Of a stretch of DNA of 64,000 bases, positions 21,408-32,022 are shown in pieces. The position numbers were made by a program, and so were the translations under genes. Source of the DNA: Pseudomonas cavernicola (GTDB lineage Bacteria; Pseudomonadota; Gammaproteobacteria; Pseudomonadales; Pseudomonadaceae). Where the stretch lies: assembly GCF_003596405.1 (NCBI RefSeq), contig NZ_QYUR01000006.1:806001-870000 (forward strand). The letters run 5' to 3'. The notes beneath the pieces were generated by a model that searched no databases, was not told the origin of the DNA, and saw nothing but the letters and a program-made list of their open reading frames with translations. Each line of letters starts with the position of its first letter. Within the stretch, counting starts at the first letter, position 1.

Positions 21408-24400
21408 CTAGCCGGCGACCGCGAAGCGCCGATCAAGCGAGCTATAGCCCATCCCCACCGCCTTGTGCACCTTGAGCTGCACCGGAATGCGTTCCTTCAG
21501 CGCCTCGACATGGCTGATTATGCCGATCATCTTGCCGCTGGCGTTCAACGCATCCAAGGCGTCGAGGGCGACTTCCAGGGTTTCGCCGTCCAGGGTGCCG
21601 AAGCCTTCATCGAGGAACAGCGAGTCGATGGAGGTTTTATGGCTGACCAGATCGGAGAGGGCCAACGCCAGCGCCAGGCTGACCAGGAAGCTCTCGCCGC
21701 CGGAAAGGGTTTTGCAGTCGCGCGCCACGTCGCCTTGCCAGGTGTCGAGCACTTCCAGTTCCAACTCACCGCTGCTTCTGCGCGCCAACTGGTAACGCCC
21801 ATGCAGGCGTTGCAGTTGCTGGTTGGCCAGATAAACCAGGTGATCGAGGGTCAGGCCCTGGGCGAATTTACGGTACTTGGCGCCGTCGGCTGAGCCAATC
21901 AGGCTGTTGAGGTGCTGCCAGAGGTCGTACTCGCCCTCTTTGGCGCTGATCTCGCTGAACAGCGCCTGCTGGCCCTGCCGCCGCGCTTCATCGCCTTGCA
22001 GCTGAGCGCGGATTTCACCCTGGCGTTGGGTCAGGGTTTTGATCGCGCTATTCAGGCTTAGCAGCCGCTCATCCAACTGCTCGCAACTGAGTTCGGTTTG
22101 CGGCGTGGCCTGCAATTGCGTCAAAGCCTGCTCGCTCGAGGCTTTGAGCGCCTGGGCTTCGGTCAGGGCTTTTTCCAGGCGGGTCTTGAGGCTATGCAGA
22201 GCGGCCTGCTGTTCATCCGTCAGCAGAGCGGCGCGGAAGCTTTGCTCGTCGGCGAAGGGGCTTTGCGCCAGGGCGTTGCTCCAGGCTTGCAACTGGCTTT
22301 CGAGGTTGAGCCGCGCCTGGCCCAGTTGCTCATTGAGGGTCTGCTGCTTACCGATCAGTTCACTGGCCTGTTTCTGCGCCGCGCTGTACAACGCCTCTAC
22401 CTGAGGCAGTTGGCTTTGCGCCTCGGAGGATGGCTCAAGCGCTGGCAGCTCAGCCAGATCCAATTCGTCCCAGCGGTGCTGCCAGACAGCTTCCTGCTCA
22501 CGCGCGGCATTCAGCGAATGTTCAAGATCGCGTTGCGCGGCTTCGAGTTGTTGACGTTGCTGCTGTTGCTGCTGCCAGGCCTGCCATTCCTGATCACGCT
22601 GGTGCAGCCAACTGGCACCGTCTGCGGGCAAGCTGTAACCCATCGCGACCAGGGCGCTACTCAGCGCAGCCTCCTGCTCGGTGTGCTGTTGCTGAAGCTG
22701 TTGCAGGCGCGTGGCGGTATCGGCTTGCTGGCTTTGGTTGTTCTGCTGGTCCTTGTGCAATAACGCCTGTTTTTGCTCGGCCTCGTTGCAGGCATTTTCA
22801 CTCTGCTGGCGTGCGGAGCGGGCGCTTTCCAGTGCGGCTTTGAGCGTATCCAGCTGACTAAGGCGTTGCTGAATGCTGCCGAGCCGGGCTGCGTGTTGCT
22901 GCTTATGCGCAGCCAGAACCTGAGCATCGGCAAGCTCAATGCCCAGGGTCTGGCACTGCTGCTGCCAACGCTCGGCCTGTTGCTGGCGCTCCTGTTCACA
23001 GCGTTCCAGTTGCTGGCGTTGCTGTTCGATGCGCTCGACCAGGGTGGCGAATTCGCCCTTCAGGGTTTCGCCCTTGTCCCGCACGGTTTCAAGCTCGGCC
23101 GTCTTCGCGTCCAGGGCCTTTTGCGTGTCGGAGACGTCCAGTGCCTGGTACGCCGTGACCGCCGGGTGTTCGAGCGAGCCGCACAGCGGGCAGGCTTCTT
23201 CCGGCTGCAGTTGGGCTCGGTAGACCTCCAGCGCCTGGATGCGCTGCTCCTGTTTCAGCAGTGTTTCCTTATCGCGAACCTGCTGTTGCAGGTCTTTGTA
23301 CTGGCCGCGCAAGGTGCCCAGCTCCAGCTCTTTATCCGCCTGCTGGCGGCGCTGCTCGGCCAGTGTTTTTTGCAATTGCGCGGCTTGTTGCGCGAGCTGT
23401 TGGCGGACCTGAGCGATCTGCTCCAGCCGCTCCAACCCATGGCCCTGACCGAGCAACGCCTGCCACTGCTCACGCAGGGCGGCTTCGGTTTTGGCTTCCG
23501 GCGCACCCCTACCGTCCACCTCACCGGCCAACAGGTGTTCCAGCCCCACCTGCTGCTCGGCTTCGCTGTTGCGCGCACTGGCCAGGCCCGACTGTGCGCT
23601 GGCCAACACGAGGGCTTGCGCCTGCAACTGGCCGCTTAGCGCTTCGGCTTCGCGTAGCCCTTGCGTTTGTTTGTGCAACTGGGCGTTGAGTTCATCGCCC
23701 AGTTGCTGCCGCGCGGCGAACTGGCTGCGCCAGGCGCCCAGTTGTTCGCCCAGTTGGCTGCGCTGGGGATGCTCGGCGAGTGCTGCTTCGAGCTGTTGGC
23801 GCTGCTGACTCAGTTGAGCCAGCGCCCCTTGCCGCGCCTGGGCGATCTGTCGGCTCAACTGGCTGGCCTGCCAGAGGCTCTGACTGACTTGCCGGACGGC
23901 CTGCTGCTGCGCCGTATTGGTCTGCGCCAGTGCTTGTTCGATCTGGGTCACGGTCTGCTGCGCGCGCTGCCAGGCGGCATGGCTGGGTTGCAGTTTTGCC
24001 GCTGGCTCGCTGGCGGCCAATTGCTCGAGTTGTGGCCGGGCCTCGTTCAGCGCCTGCCAGGCTTGCTGTTCGTTGCTGTGCGCAGCGTGCTGCTGGCTTT
24101 CGGCCTTGGCCAGGTCGTCGCGCCACTGGCGCTGCGCCTGCAACTGGCGTTGCTGGGTGACCAGGGCCGCTTCCTGGGTGATCAGCTCAAGCGCTTCGGC
24201 TTCCAGGTTTTGCCGTTGCTCGAGCGTCAGCAGCTCGACGCCTTCGGCCCTGGCGCGCAGCTGATCCAACACGGCTTTGACCTCACGGGTCTGCTCGAAC
24301 ACCCGCTGGGAAATCTGCCCGTAGATGTCGGTGCCGGTCAGCTCCTCCAGCAGCTCGGCGCGTTGATTGGCGTTGGCTTCGAGGAAGGCGGCGAAACCGC

Positions 24401-24878
24401 CCTGGGCCAGCAACATGGATTTGGTGAAACGCTCGAAATCCAGCCCGGTGAGGCTTTCGGTCAGGCGGTATTTTTCGTTGATCTTGTCGGTGAGAATGCT
24501 GCCTTCGCCGCTCTCTGCGTCAATGCGAGCCAGTTCGACCTTCGGCGCTTGCAGGGCACCGTCACTCTTGTCGCGGGCGCGGCGCTGGCTCCAGAAAGCG
24601 CGGTAACGCAGGCCTTTAACCTCGAACTCGACCTCCGCCAGGCAATCGGCGGTGTGCCGGGTCATCAGCTCGTTGCTGCTTGCCGACAACGTGCTCATGC
24701 GCGGCGTGCGGTGGTACAGCGCCAGGCAGATGGCATCGAGCAACGTGGTTTTGCCGGCCCCGGTCGGCCCGGTGATAGCGAACAGGCCGTTGTCCTTGAA
24801 GGGTTCGGCGTTGAAGTCGATCTTCCATTCGCCTTTCAGCGAGTTGAGGTTCTTCAAGCGCAGGCTGAGGATTTTCAT
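21408..24878 (-). CDS. sbcC: exonuclease SbcCD, ATPase subunit SbcC
   Basis: SMC/Rad50-like ATPase of the SbcCD nuclease that cleaves DNA hairpins and blocked ends. It has 1156 residues. Walker A is G37-PTGAGK-T44. Long Gln/Ala-rich coiled coils flank the zinc hook C563-P-L-C566. The ABC signature [20 protein letters not shown] and Walker [13 protein letters not shown] are near the end. It overlaps sbcD by 4 bp (translational coupling). Its own window is rich in palindromes, the substrate type of the enzyme, but I attach no meaning to that. Confidence 0.97.
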   Translation of the reverse strand: MKILSLRLKNLNSLKGEWKIDFNAEPFKDNGLFAITGPTGAGKTTLLDAICLALYHRTPRMSTLSASSNELMTRHTADCLAEVEFEVKGLRYRAFWSQRRARDKSDGALQAPKVELARIDAESGEGSILTDKINEKYRLTESLTGLDFERFTKSMLLAQGGFAAFLEANANQRAELLEELTGTDIYGQISQRVFEQTREVKAVLDQLRARAEGVELLTLEQRQNLEAEALELITQEAALVTQQRQLQAQRQWRDDLAKAESQQHAAHSNEQQAWQALNEARPQLEQLAASEPAAKLQPSHAAWQRAQQTVTQIEQALAQTNTAQQQAVRQVSQSLWQASQLSRQIAQARQGALAQLSQQRQQLEAALAEHPQRSQLGEQLGAWRSQFAARQQLGDELNAQLHKQTQGLREAEALSGQLQAQALVLASAQSGLASARNSEAEQQVGLEHLLAGEVDGRGAPEAKTEAALREQWQALLGQGHGLERLEQIAQVRQQLAQQAAQLQKTLAEQRRQQADKELELGTLRGQYKDLQQQVRDKETLLKQEQRIQALEVYRAQLQPEEACPLCGSLEHPAVTAYQALDVSDTQKALDAKTAELETVRDKGETLKGEFATLVERIEQQRQQLERCEQERQQQAERWQQQCQTLGIELADAQVLAAHKQQHAARLGSIQQRLSQLDTLKAALESARSARQQSENACNEAEQKQALLHKDQQNNQSQQADTATRLQQLQQQHTEQEAALSSALVAMGYSLPADGASWLHQRDQEWQAWQQQQQQRQQLEAAQRDLEHSLNAAREQEAVWQHRWDELDLAELPALEPSSEAQSQLPQVEALYSAAQKQASELIGKQQTLNEQLGQARLNLESQLQAWSNALAQSPFADEQSFRAALLTDEQQAALHSLKTRLEKALTEAQALKASSEQALTQLQATPQTELSCEQLDERLLSLNSAIKTLTQRQGEIRAQLQGDEARRQGQQALFSEISAKEGEYDLWQHLNSLIGSADGAKYRKFAQGLTLDHLVYLANQQLQRLHGRYQLARRSSGELELEVLDTWQGDVARDCKTLSGGESFLVSLALALALSDLVSHKTSIDSLFLDEGFGTLDGETLEVALDALDALNASGKMIGIISHVEALKERIPVQLKVHKAVGMGYSSLDRRFAVAG

Positions 24879-26095
24879 GCCTTGCCCTCCTGCAACTCGC
24901 CGACCACCTGGCGGTACAACCCCTGCAAGCGGGTTTGCAGGGCCTCGTCCAGCGCCTCACTGCTTAACCGCTGAGCGAATACGTCATCGGTACTCAGCTC
25001 GTCCAAGGTCTCTTTGGCGCTGACCTGCAAACTGGCTTGGGCGTTGCCGCGCTCGCGGCGGATGCGCAGCACTTCGACCGGCAAACCTTCGGTAAGCGTC
25101 TGAATGCGTACCTGCAGATCACTCAGGTAATCATCGGCACTGACCAGCACTTCCAGCCAGACCGGTTGCTCCGGCCGGCCTTGTTTAGCCGCCTCGGCGA
25201 TGGCGCTTTGCAGTTCGCTCAACGAACCGCGCACCGACAACAACGGCTGAAAACGTGGCACCGGCAGCGCTGTGATGCTCTGCAAACCGCGGCCATCGAA
25301 CTCCACCAGCAGCACTTCCTTGGTCTGCTTGGCCTCATCGAAGCTCAGCGGAATCGGCGAGCCGCAGTAGCGGATATGCTCCAGCCCACCGACCTTTTGC
25401 GGCCGGTGAATATGCCCGAGGGCGATATAGGCCGCCGGCGGAAAAGCACTAGTGGGGAAGGCCTCCAACGCGCCGACGTAGATCTCCCGCACCGACTCGC
25501 TGGCACTGGCGCCGACGGTGGTCAGATGGCCGGTGGCGATGATTGGCAACTCGCCGCCCAGTTCGTCGCGCTTGGCTTCGGCCAGTGCGTAGAGTTTCTG
25601 GTAATGCTGGTGAATCGCTTCCTGCAGCGACAGTTGTTTGTCCTGTGCGCTCTGCCCCGCCTGGCTTTGCAGCACGTCGCGCGGGCGGATAAACGGGATG
25701 CCACAGAGGAGCGCGCCCGGCTGGCCATCACGCGTGTGCAGCACCAGCAGTTGTTCCTCCAGCTGCTCACTGACGCCGGGAATCACTCGGGTATTGAGGT
25801 GGGCCAAGAGGCTTTTGCTCTCGCCGAGCATCGCCACCGAGTCATGGTTGCCGCCGAGCACCACCAACTCCGTGCTGCTGGCGCGCAGGGCGACGATAAG
25901 GTCATTGTACAACTCACGGGCATAGCTCGGCGGCGCACCGGTATCGAAGATATCGCCGGCAATGATCAACGCATCTACGCAATGAACTGAGCACTGCTCG
26001 ATCAACCAGGCGATAAACGCCTGATGCTCGGCCTGGCGAGTTTTACCCATGAAATGCTGGCCAAGGTGCCAGTCGGAGGTGTGCAGAATGCGCAT
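24875..26095 (-). CDS. sbcD: exonuclease SbcCD, nuclease subunit SbcD
   Basis: Mre11-like manganese-dependent nuclease, 406 residues. The phosphodiesterase motifs are in order: SDWHLGQHF (8-15), [27 protein letters not shown] and GHIHRPQ. The C-terminal capping domain (about 300-406) ends in [18 protein letters not shown]. It is first in the sbcD-sbcC pair. Confidence 0.97.
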   Translation of the reverse strand: MRILHTSDWHLGQHFMGKTRQAEHQAFIAWLIEQCSVHCVDALIIAGDIFDTGAPPSYARELYNDLIVALRASSTELVVLGGNHDSVAMLGESKSLLAHLNTRVIPGVSEQLEEQLLVLHTRDGQPGALLCGIPFIRPRDVLQSQAGQSAQDKQLSLQEAIHQHYQKLYALAEAKRDELGGELPIIATGHLTTVGASASESVREIYVGALEAFPTSAFPPAAYIALGHIHRPQKVGGLEHIRYCGSPIPLSFDEAKQTKEVLLVEFDGRGLQSITALPVPRFQPLLSVRGSLSELQSAIAEAAKQGRPEQPVWLEVLVSADDYLSDLQVRIQTLTEGLPVEVLRIRRERGNAQASLQVSAKETLDELSTDDVFAQRLSSEALDEALQTRLQGLYRQVVGELQEGKA

Positions 26096-26169
26096 GCCGG
26101 AAAATCACTTGTGCGGAAGCGGGATAGAAATGCCTGCAACCATGTCATCTACTTCGAGACAGTGCAAAG

Positions 26170-26222
26170 GGAGTCGCGGGGCGACTCCATGTTGGGCATC
26201 GCGGCGCTCAGCGCCAACCTAC
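26170..26222. repeat. REP-like element, copy A
   Basis: The palindrome ggagtcgc-gggg-cgactcc is followed by a conserved tail: atgttgggcatcgcggcgct then cagcgccaacctac. Copies B (26385) and C (50528) share the layout. Confidence 0.7.
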
Positions 26223-26333
26223 GGGGCGGCGTAAAGCTATCAGGGGAGCGCAAGGTAGGTTGGTGCTGAGCCGAAAGCAATGCCCAACAACCGGCCTACA
26301 CGGCCGGGCTTTTGGGTGGGACGCCGTTCGTTC

Positions 26334-26364
26334 ATTGAATTCCCGCCCCAGGCGGGAATTCAAT
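26334..26364. repeat. perfect 14-bp inverted repeat
   Basis: attgaattcccgcc (26334-26347), loop cca, then its exact complement (26351-26364). No T-run follows. It lies in the 425-bp gap between sbcD and the TAXI gene, together with a ccggcctacacggccgg hairpin at about 26290-26307 and two REP-like copies. No gene is seen in the gap. Confidence 0.75.
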
Positions 26365-26384
26365 CAAGTTCGAGACCGAGCATT

Positions 26385-26436
26385 GGGAGCCGCTGGCGAC
26401 TCCATGTTGGGCATCGCTGCGCTCAGCACCAACCCA
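26385..26436. repeat. REP-like element, copy B
   Basis: Same tail as copy A (ccatgttgggcatcgctgcg then ctcagcaccaaccca). Its 5' palindrome is degenerate (gggagccgctggcgactcc). Confidence 0.6.
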
Positions 26437-26520
26437 CGCCTGCGAGCTGTCCTTAAGTGAACGGGCAATTCGCACTGGTTACGCTATACAGACAGTTGAA
26501 AAACGCCGATAGGACATCAC

Positions 26521-27864
26521 ATGCGCCGCATCATCAAAGACCTGAAAATCATGTTGCTTGCCAACCTCTGGATAGTGCCGGTGTTGGCCGCCCTGGTGGG
26601 CGCGGTGTTCTATTTCGTGGCGCCGCCACCGCCGATGTCGGCGACCATAGCGACCGGGCCGGAAGGCGGGGGTTATGCGGCGTTTGCCGAGAAGCTGAAA
26701 AGCGAGTTGGCCAAGCAAGGCTTTGCGCTGACTTTGGTGCCCAGCGCCGGCTCGCAAGACAACCTGCAGCGCCTGCTCGCCAAGCACAGCGAGGTGCAGC
26801 TTGCGCTCGTGCAAAGCGGCCTGGAGCGCCAGCTCAGCGACCAAGAGCGCACCCAGCTGCGAAGCCTCGGCGCGGTGTATCAAGAGCCGTTGTGGTTGTT
26901 CTACCGCACCGCGGTGAACCTCGACCGCATTGCCGATCTCCTGCCTCTGCGCTTGGCCCTTGGCAGCCCCGGCAGCGGCACGCAAGCGGCCACCGAGGCC
27001 ATTCTCAGCGCCAATGCGATCAGCCCGGAGGAGTATCCCGCCGGCTGGCAGGCGATTGGCGGTACGGTGGCAGTCAACGCGCTGAGCAACGGTGAGCTGG
27101 ATGCGGCATTTCTGGTCGGCCCAGCGGAAAGCCCCCTGGTGCAGCAACTCGCCGCAAACCCGCAAGTGACCCTGGCTAGCTTCCGCCGCGCTGCGGCCTA
27201 CGAGGCACGTCTGCCGTTCTTCGCCCGCGTCACAGTCGGTGAGGGGCTGCTCAACTTGGCGCAAAACACCCCGCCGCAGGACATCGTCACCCTCTCGCCG
27301 GTCGCCACCCTGGTGGTCAACTCGGACTTCAGCCCGGCGCTGGCACCTTTGATTCTGCAGGCCACGCGCGAGGTGATGAAGAACGGCACCTTACTCGACA
27401 AGGCCGGCGCGTTCCCCACCGCCATGCCGGTGACCTTCGAGCTCTCCAGCGATGCCGAGCATTACTACACCAGCGGCCTGCCGCTGTTGCAGCGGCATCT
27501 GCCGTTTCGCATTGCCTCGCTGGCGGATCGCTACATCATTCTGCTGATCCCACTGCTGGTGATCCTCTTCCCGCTGTTCAAAGCCATCGGCCCGTTGTAT
27601 CGCTGGCGCATCCGCGCGCGGATTTATCGCTGGTACAAGTACCTGCGCGAAGTCGACCGGCAGATCGACTCCGGCACGCTGCCGGAACAACTCGACGTCG
27701 AAATCGAGCGGCTGGAGCAGCTGGAAGACAAGCTAGCCAAGGTCGAGGTGCCACTCTCCTATTCCAACGAACTGTACGAGTTGCACGTCCACCTGCGCTA
27801 TGTGATCGAACGTTTGCAGGCCTTGCAGCGCAGACGGGCGACCAAGGCCGAGCAGGTCGGGTAA
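26521..27864 (+). CDS. TAXI family TRAP transporter solute-binding protein, membrane-anchored
   Basis: 447 residues. An N-terminal membrane helix (about 10-35) is followed by a TAXI periplasmic binding domain: ATIATGPEGGGYAAFAEKLK, LTLVPSAGSQDNLQRL, FLVGPAESPLVQQL. A second helix (about 338-358, DRYIILLIPLLVILFPLFKA) and a cytoplasmic helical tail with a coiled-coil-like segment follow. No TRAP permease genes are adjacent, so transport is uncertain. The C-terminal anchor makes it a membrane protein rather than a free binding protein, so a sensing or other role is possible. Confidence 0.85.
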   Translation: MRRIIKDLKIMLLANLWIVPVLAALVGAVFYFVAPPPPMSATIATGPEGGGYAAFAEKLKSELAKQGFALTLVPSAGSQDNLQRLLAKHSEVQLALVQSGLERQLSDQERTQLRSLGAVYQEPLWLFYRTAVNLDRIADLLPLRLALGSPGSGTQAATEAILSANAISPEEYPAGWQAIGGTVAVNALSNGELDAAFLVGPAESPLVQQLAANPQVTLASFRRAAAYEARLPFFARVTVGEGLLNLAQNTPPQDIVTLSPVATLVVNSDFSPALAPLILQATREVMKNGTLLDKAGAFPTAMPVTFELSSDAEHYYTSGLPLLQRHLPFRIASLADRYIILLIPLLVILFPLFKAIGPLYRWRIRARIYRWYKYLREVDRQIDSGTLPEQLDVEIERLEQLEDKLAKVEVPLSYSNELYELHVHLRYVIERLQALQRRRATKAEQVG

Positions 27865-27905
27865 ACTGACGCGCCTCGCCCTGTCCGCCCCGATACGAGA
27901 ACGCC

Positions 27906-28913
27906 ATGCCGATCCGCCATTGCATTGTCCACTTGATCGACAAAAAACCCGACGGCACGCCCGCCGTGCTGCACGCCCGCAACACCGAACTGGCCGAATC
28001 GCAAGCCATCGAGAACATGCTGGCCGACCTCAATGAGAGCTACAACGCCAAGCAGGGCAAGGCCTGGGGCTTCTTTCAAGCGGAGTCCGGCGCCTACCCG
28101 TTCAGCGGCTGGTTGAAGGAATACAACGAGGGCGGCCAGGACTTCACCGCCTTCAGTCGTCAGGCGGTGGAGCATCTGCAAAAGCTGATGGAGGAATCCA
28201 ACCTCTCCACCGGCGGCCACGTGCTGTTCGCCCACTATCAGCAAGGCATGACCGACTACCTGGCGATCGCCTTGCTGCATCACAGCGAAGGGGTGGCAGT
28301 GAACGCCGCACTGGACGTGACCCCGGCCAAACACCTGGATCTTGGCCAGCTGCACCTGGCGGCGCGGATCAATATCTCCGAGTGGCAGAACAACAAGCAG
28401 TCCAAGCAATACATCTCCTTTATCAAGGGCAAGAACGGCAAGAAGGTCTCCGAGTACTTCCGCGACTTCATCGGCTGCCAGGAAGGCGTCGACTCGCCAA
28501 GCGAGACCCGCACCCTGCTGAAAGCCTTCAGCGACTTCGTCGAAAGCGAAGACCTGCCCGAAGAGCAGGCCCGGGCGAAAACCGACACATTGGTCGACTA
28601 CGCCACCAGTCAGGCCAAGCTGGGCGAACCCATGACCCTGCAGGAACTCTCCGGGCTGATCGACGAAGAACGCCCACGGGCCTTCTACGACCACATCCGC
28701 AACAAGGACTACGGCCTGTCGCCGGAGATTCCGGCGGATAAGCGCACGCTGAGCCAGTTCCGCCGCTTCACCGGCCGCGCCGAGGGTTTGTCGATCAGCT
28801 TCGAGGCGCACCTGCTAGGCTCCAAGGTGGAATACGACGAGGCGCAGGACACCCTGATCATTCGTAACCTGCCGACCCAATTGCGCGACCAGCTCAAGCG
28901 TCGTAAGGACTGA
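27906..28913 (+). CDS. nucleoid-associated protein NdpA (YejK family)
   Basis: 335-residue nucleoid-associated protein. The start [20 protein letters not shown] and internal [20 protein letters not shown] then CQEGVDSP are family hallmarks. The C-terminal part ends [17 protein letters not shown]. Such proteins bind DNA broadly and reside with the chromosome. It is 41 bp after the TAXI gene, so the two may be cotranscribed. Confidence 0.93.
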   Translation: MPIRHCIVHLIDKKPDGTPAVLHARNTELAESQAIENMLADLNESYNAKQGKAWGFFQAESGAYPFSGWLKEYNEGGQDFTAFSRQAVEHLQKLMEESNLSTGGHVLFAHYQQGMTDYLAIALLHHSEGVAVNAALDVTPAKHLDLGQLHLAARINISEWQNNKQSKQYISFIKGKNGKKVSEYFRDFIGCQEGVDSPSETRTLLKAFSDFVESEDLPEEQARAKTDTLVDYATSQAKLGEPMTLQELSGLIDEERPRAFYDHIRNKDYGLSPEIPADKRTLSQFRRFTGRAEGLSISFEAHLLGSKVEYDEAQDTLIIRNLPTQLRDQLKRRKD

Positions 28914-28929
28914 CCCCGTGAGGTAAAGC

Positions 28930-29085
28930 ATGCCGCGCCTGCCCGACGCCCTGCTGGAAGATTGCCGGTGCGATCCGGCGGCGCCCTTTGCGAAGGATCC
29001 GGTGCGTCACGTTGACTTCGTCAAGCAACGCCACCGGGCTGGAGCAGGCCTGAACCCATGCGTCCATCCGCTATCAACCTGTTGA
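28930..29085 (+). CDS. possible small protein (51 aa)
   Basis: An ATG at 28930 has gaggt 5-9 bases upstream. It opens a 51-residue frame beginning MPRLPDALLEDCRCDPAAPF, with KDPVRHVDFVKQRHRAGAG further on, and overlaps the start of the next gene by 28 bp. I do not recognise it. It may be real and coupled to the metallopeptidase-like gene, or chance. Confidence 0.35.
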   Translation: MPRLPDALLEDCRCDPAAPFAKDPVRHVDFVKQRHRAGAGLNPCVHPLSTC

Positions 29086-29891
29086 GCGCCCTTGTGCTGC
29101 TGAGCGCGTCGGCGTCCCCACCGCAAGACGTGCTGCACGCCGATGAGGTGCGCTTCATCGTCGCCAACGCCGAGTTCACCCTGTTGCACGAGATGGGCCA
29201 TTTGCTGATCGCCGAACTGGAACTGCCGGTGCTCGGCCGCGAGGAGGACGCCGCCGACCAACTAGGCTTTATCAGCCTGTACCTCTCCAACGGCCATCAG
29301 CGCAACGCCGGCTTCTACGCCAAGCTCTTGGATGTCGCCGATTACTGGCGCCTGGAGTGGCAACGGCCGAAACCCGACAATGAGGAAGTCCATGCCTGGG
29401 ACAGTCACGGCCTGGATGCCCAGCGCTTCTACAACCTGGCCTGCCTGATCTATGGCAGCGACCCGGATGTGCTGGAATGGGTGCCGGAGATCACCGGTCT
29501 GCCAGTGGAACGCGCCCTCTACTGCGATCAGGAATATGCCCAGGTGCGCCGGGCATTAGCCTGGGTCGAGCAGCACCACGGGCGGGCGCCGGGCACGCCG
29601 ATCCAGCATCGCCTCCAAGTGCTCTACGACCCGCCGGGCCCGCGCCTGGAAAACGGCCCGCGCCTGCTCGAGCAGATCCGCAGCACCGGCGTGGTGGAAG
29701 CCATAGCCGCACGCGCCAGCGAGACCTATCAGTTGCCGCGCGATGTGGTTCTGCGCCTGACCAATTGTGGTGCGTCGGACGCCTGGTACGATCGCACCGG
29801 CGGCGAACTGGTTCTCTGCTATGAGAGCCTGGCGCACTTCCAGACTCTCGCCCGACAGCTGCCGCGCCTGCGCCAGGCTATGCCGGATTAA
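29058..29891 (+). CDS. putative zinc metallopeptidase, DUF4344-like, secreted
   Basis: 277 residues. A hydrophobic signal sequence (MRPSAINLLSALVLLSASAS) is followed by a gluzincin-type HEMGH motif within FTLLHEMGHLLIAELELPVL at about residue 43-47, then a nearby REEDAADQLGF helix with candidate third ligand. The rest has YDRTGGELVLCYE near the C-terminus, a feature I associate with DUF4344. It is probably periplasmic. Its end overlaps the convergent GST gene by 4 bp. Confidence 0.8.
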   Translation: MRPSAINLLSALVLLSASASPPQDVLHADEVRFIVANAEFTLLHEMGHLLIAELELPVLGREEDAADQLGFISLYLSNGHQRNAGFYAKLLDVADYWRLEWQRPKPDNEEVHAWDSHGLDAQRFYNLACLIYGSDPDVLEWVPEITGLPVERALYCDQEYAQVRRALAWVEQHHGRAPGTPIQHRLQVLYDPPGPRLENGPRLLEQIRSTGVVEAIAARASETYQLPRDVVLRLTNCGASDAWYDRTGGELVLCYESLAHFQTLARQLPRLRQAMPD

Positions 29892-30823
29892 TGCGCCTCG
29901 AGACGAAAGCCCAAGCGCGGAAAATGCACATGCAGCAGCCCGGCGCGCTCGTCCTCGCGGCGCAGGATCAGCTCTTCGCTGCCGGCAAAGACCAACTCGC
30001 CTACCACCGGATCGATGCCATAGTCAGTCGCGGCCACAGTCACCTGCTGGCCGATCTTGAAACCGTTGGGTTCATTGAATACCTCATCCGGCAGCGCCGC
30101 CGGAGTCGCCGCACGGGCGATTTCAATGGCATCAAAGGCAGCCAGCTCACTGGCCGAGCCGTGACCGAAACCCAGCACGCGACCGAGCCAGACAGCCACG
30201 GCCGGATAATCGTCCACCAGTGGCGCGGTGACTGGCGTGGCCCTGAGGAACCACAATGGGTGCGCCAGGGCGAAGTCGGCAAGCGACGGCTCGCCGAACA
30301 GGAAGTCACCGTCTTCGCGGGCTAACTGCTGCTGCAGACGTGCCATCAACGTCGGCCACTGGTGCTTGGCTTGCTCCAGCGGTAGCCGGGTTGTCGTGCC
30401 GCCACTGAATAGCCCGGCACGGTCGGCCATGAAGCCTTTGATCACCTCAGGCGGTAGTTTGCCGAACCGCACGGCGATGGACTCCGGCTGGAACGCCAGG
30501 CTTACCGCATGCTGGAACACCAGCGAGTCGGCCCAACTGGCAAAACTGGCGACGTTGAACTCCTGACCCTCTGGAAACAGCGCCGGAGTGGCTTTTTCGG
30601 CCTCCAGGCGCCGGGCGATCAGCGCGCTATCACAGTAAATGTCAGCACCGACTTGCAATACCGGGGTCTTGCGGTAACCGCCAGTCAAGGCCGTCACGTC
30701 GGGTTTCGGCATCACCGGCGGAATCATTACCGAGCGCCAGGACAGTTGCTTGAAGCCCAGCATCAGCCGGACTTTCTCGGCGAACGGAGAGGTAGGGTAA
30801 TGGTGCAGGATCAACTCGTGCAT
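29888..30823 (-). CDS. glutathione S-transferase family protein with C-terminal extension
   Basis: 311 residues, longer than ordinary GSTs (about 210). N-terminal thioredoxin fold: LHHYPTSPFAEKVRLMLGFK has Ser/Pro instead of a CxxC, and KTPVLQVGADIYCDSALIAR has cis-Pro and the glutathione-binding Asp-Ser. A helical domain follows to about residue 210. An extra C-terminal domain of about 90 residues is beta-rich (VTVAATDYGIDPVVGELVFA). The substrate is unknown. Confidence 0.85.
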   Translation of the reverse strand: MHELILHHYPTSPFAEKVRLMLGFKQLSWRSVMIPPVMPKPDVTALTGGYRKTPVLQVGADIYCDSALIARRLEAEKATPALFPEGQEFNVASFASWADSLVFQHAVSLAFQPESIAVRFGKLPPEVIKGFMADRAGLFSGGTTTRLPLEQAKHQWPTLMARLQQQLAREDGDFLFGEPSLADFALAHPLWFLRATPVTAPLVDDYPAVAVWLGRVLGFGHGSASELAAFDAIEIARAATPAALPDEVFNEPNGFKIGQQVTVAATDYGIDPVVGELVFAGSEELILRREDERAGLLHVHFPRLGFRLEAH

Positions 30824-30960
30824 GACAGGCTCCGAGGCACTGAGGGAAGCCAGCAGCTTACTCGCCAGCGCGACTGCGCGCCTACCCGATCAGCTTGATG
30901 GACTGCTATCAAGCTGGCCGATAACACCGGCTGTGTGAAAACGACTGCAGGCTTCGCGCG

Positions 30961-31239
30961 TCATACAGCCTGAACAGCCGCTGCCAACACCAAAGCTTCC
31001 TTGGCTTTTTTCGTCAGTTGCTTGATCGAGCGCTCGCGTCGCAAGGCTTCGCTTTTGTCGCGGCATGCTTCGACGTACACCAAGGCGACCGCCGGGCTGG
31101 AATGGAAGAAGCGCGCACCGCGACCACTCTGATGGGTAACGAAACGCCGCTGCGGGTCATCACTGATGCCGCAATACAGCGCACCATTGGCCGCACGCAC
31201 CAGGTAGACGAACCAGGGCTTGGGCTCTGCCGCACTCAT
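30961..31239 (-). CDS. GIY-YIG nuclease superfamily protein (YhbQ/UPF0213-like)
   Basis: 92 residues from the ATG at 31239. [20 protein letters not shown] holds the GIY-YIG-type pair (VYL ... YCGIS), followed by the catalytic Arg region [16 protein letters not shown] and [16 protein letters not shown] with the conserved Glu. The start overlaps the stop of the GST-like gene by 4 bp (ATGA), so translation is coupled. A longer upstream frame exists but has no such support. The biological role of these single-domain proteins is not settled. Confidence 0.88.
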   Translation of the reverse strand: MSAAEPKPWFVYLVRAANGALYCGISDDPQRRFVTHQSGRGARFFHSSPAVALVYVEACRDKSEALRRERSIKQLTKKAKEALVLAAAVQAV

Positions 31240-31943
31240 GTCCAAAACTTGTCCCGCATCCGCTCGCAGTAGGCCACCAACGAGGGAAACTCGCGCGCCA
31301 GCCGGCCCAACGGAGTGTCCAGGCTGCACAGGGTCAGGTTGGCCAGGATGCCGTAGGCCGACGCGTCCGCACTGCACGGCTGCACGCCGCCAAAAAACGG
31401 TGCAGCGCCGAGCAGATCGCTCAGCGCCTGCAGATCCTCACGAGCGAATGCCAGCAGCTCCACCGCTGAATGCCGAGCAATGCCCTGAGCCAGCAGCGAC
31501 TTGCGGATTTTCTTCTGCACTAAACCCGGCACCAGCAGCCGTAAAGGCGCCGGCAATTGGCCGAAGAATGCCGGTTTGAGCTGCCCCCAACCCTCCGCGT
31601 CGAGCCAGCGGAAATACACCATCAAAGGGCTCAGGTGCTCGTCACACAGGCGGGTAATCGCCACCATCCGGCCACGGCCTGCGGCATCCAGATGCCGATC
31701 CAGCGGCAGCTCCAAACGCTCGCTCAACGTCCGCAGGATCACCGCCGAATCGGCGATCAGCTCATCGTCCAGCTTGATAAACGGCAGTTTGCCTTTCGGG
31801 GCTTTGCGCGGGTCGAATAGCGTTTTTACCTGATAGTCCAATCCGCACATGCGCAGAAAGGTTTCCACCTTGAGGCAGTACGGGCTGGGGTTGGGTACAT
31901 TGAAAGCCGCGGGGAATTGGCACAGCGTGATCATCGGCAGCAT
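31236..31943 (-). CDS. glutathione S-transferase family protein (metaxin/Fax-like)
   Basis: 235 residues. N-terminal fold with [20 protein letters not shown] and [20 protein letters not shown], then a helical half with a metaxin-type C-terminal block ([20 protein letters not shown]). That arrangement is typical of the Fax/failed-axon-connections group. The Pro-Tyr-Cys replaces a usual CxxC. It is cotranscribed with the GIY-YIG gene. Confidence 0.82.
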   Translation of the reverse strand: MLPMITLCQFPAAFNVPNPSPYCLKVETFLRMCGLDYQVKTLFDPRKAPKGKLPFIKLDDELIADSAVILRTLSERLELPLDRHLDAAGRGRMVAITRLCDEHLSPLMVYFRWLDAEGWGQLKPAFFGQLPAPLRLLVPGLVQKKIRKSLLAQGIARHSAVELLAFAREDLQALSDLLGAAPFFGGVQPCSADASAYGILANLTLCSLDTPLGRLAREFPSLVAYCERMRDKFWT

Positions 31944-32022
31944 CCTGCATGGAGTTCGTCGGCGAGCTTAGGCAATATTCATCTCCACGGCCACAAGCCA
32001 CCTACGCAAATGGGAGCCTTGC

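Noticed and set aside
23661..24974. 437-codon plus-strand open frame opposite sbcC
   Set aside because: Antisense of coiled-coil coding sequence; low-complexity Leu/Gln/Ala product, no motif.
30920..30945. ggctgtgtgaaaacgact, similar to the end of the 7968-8125 element
   Set aside because: Only one end is visible and no partner repeat could be found nearby; it may be a lone relic.
20644..31943. Three GST-fold genes as one functional cluster
   Set aside because: They belong to different GST groups, are on separate units and are spread over 11 kb; no shared pathway is indicated.
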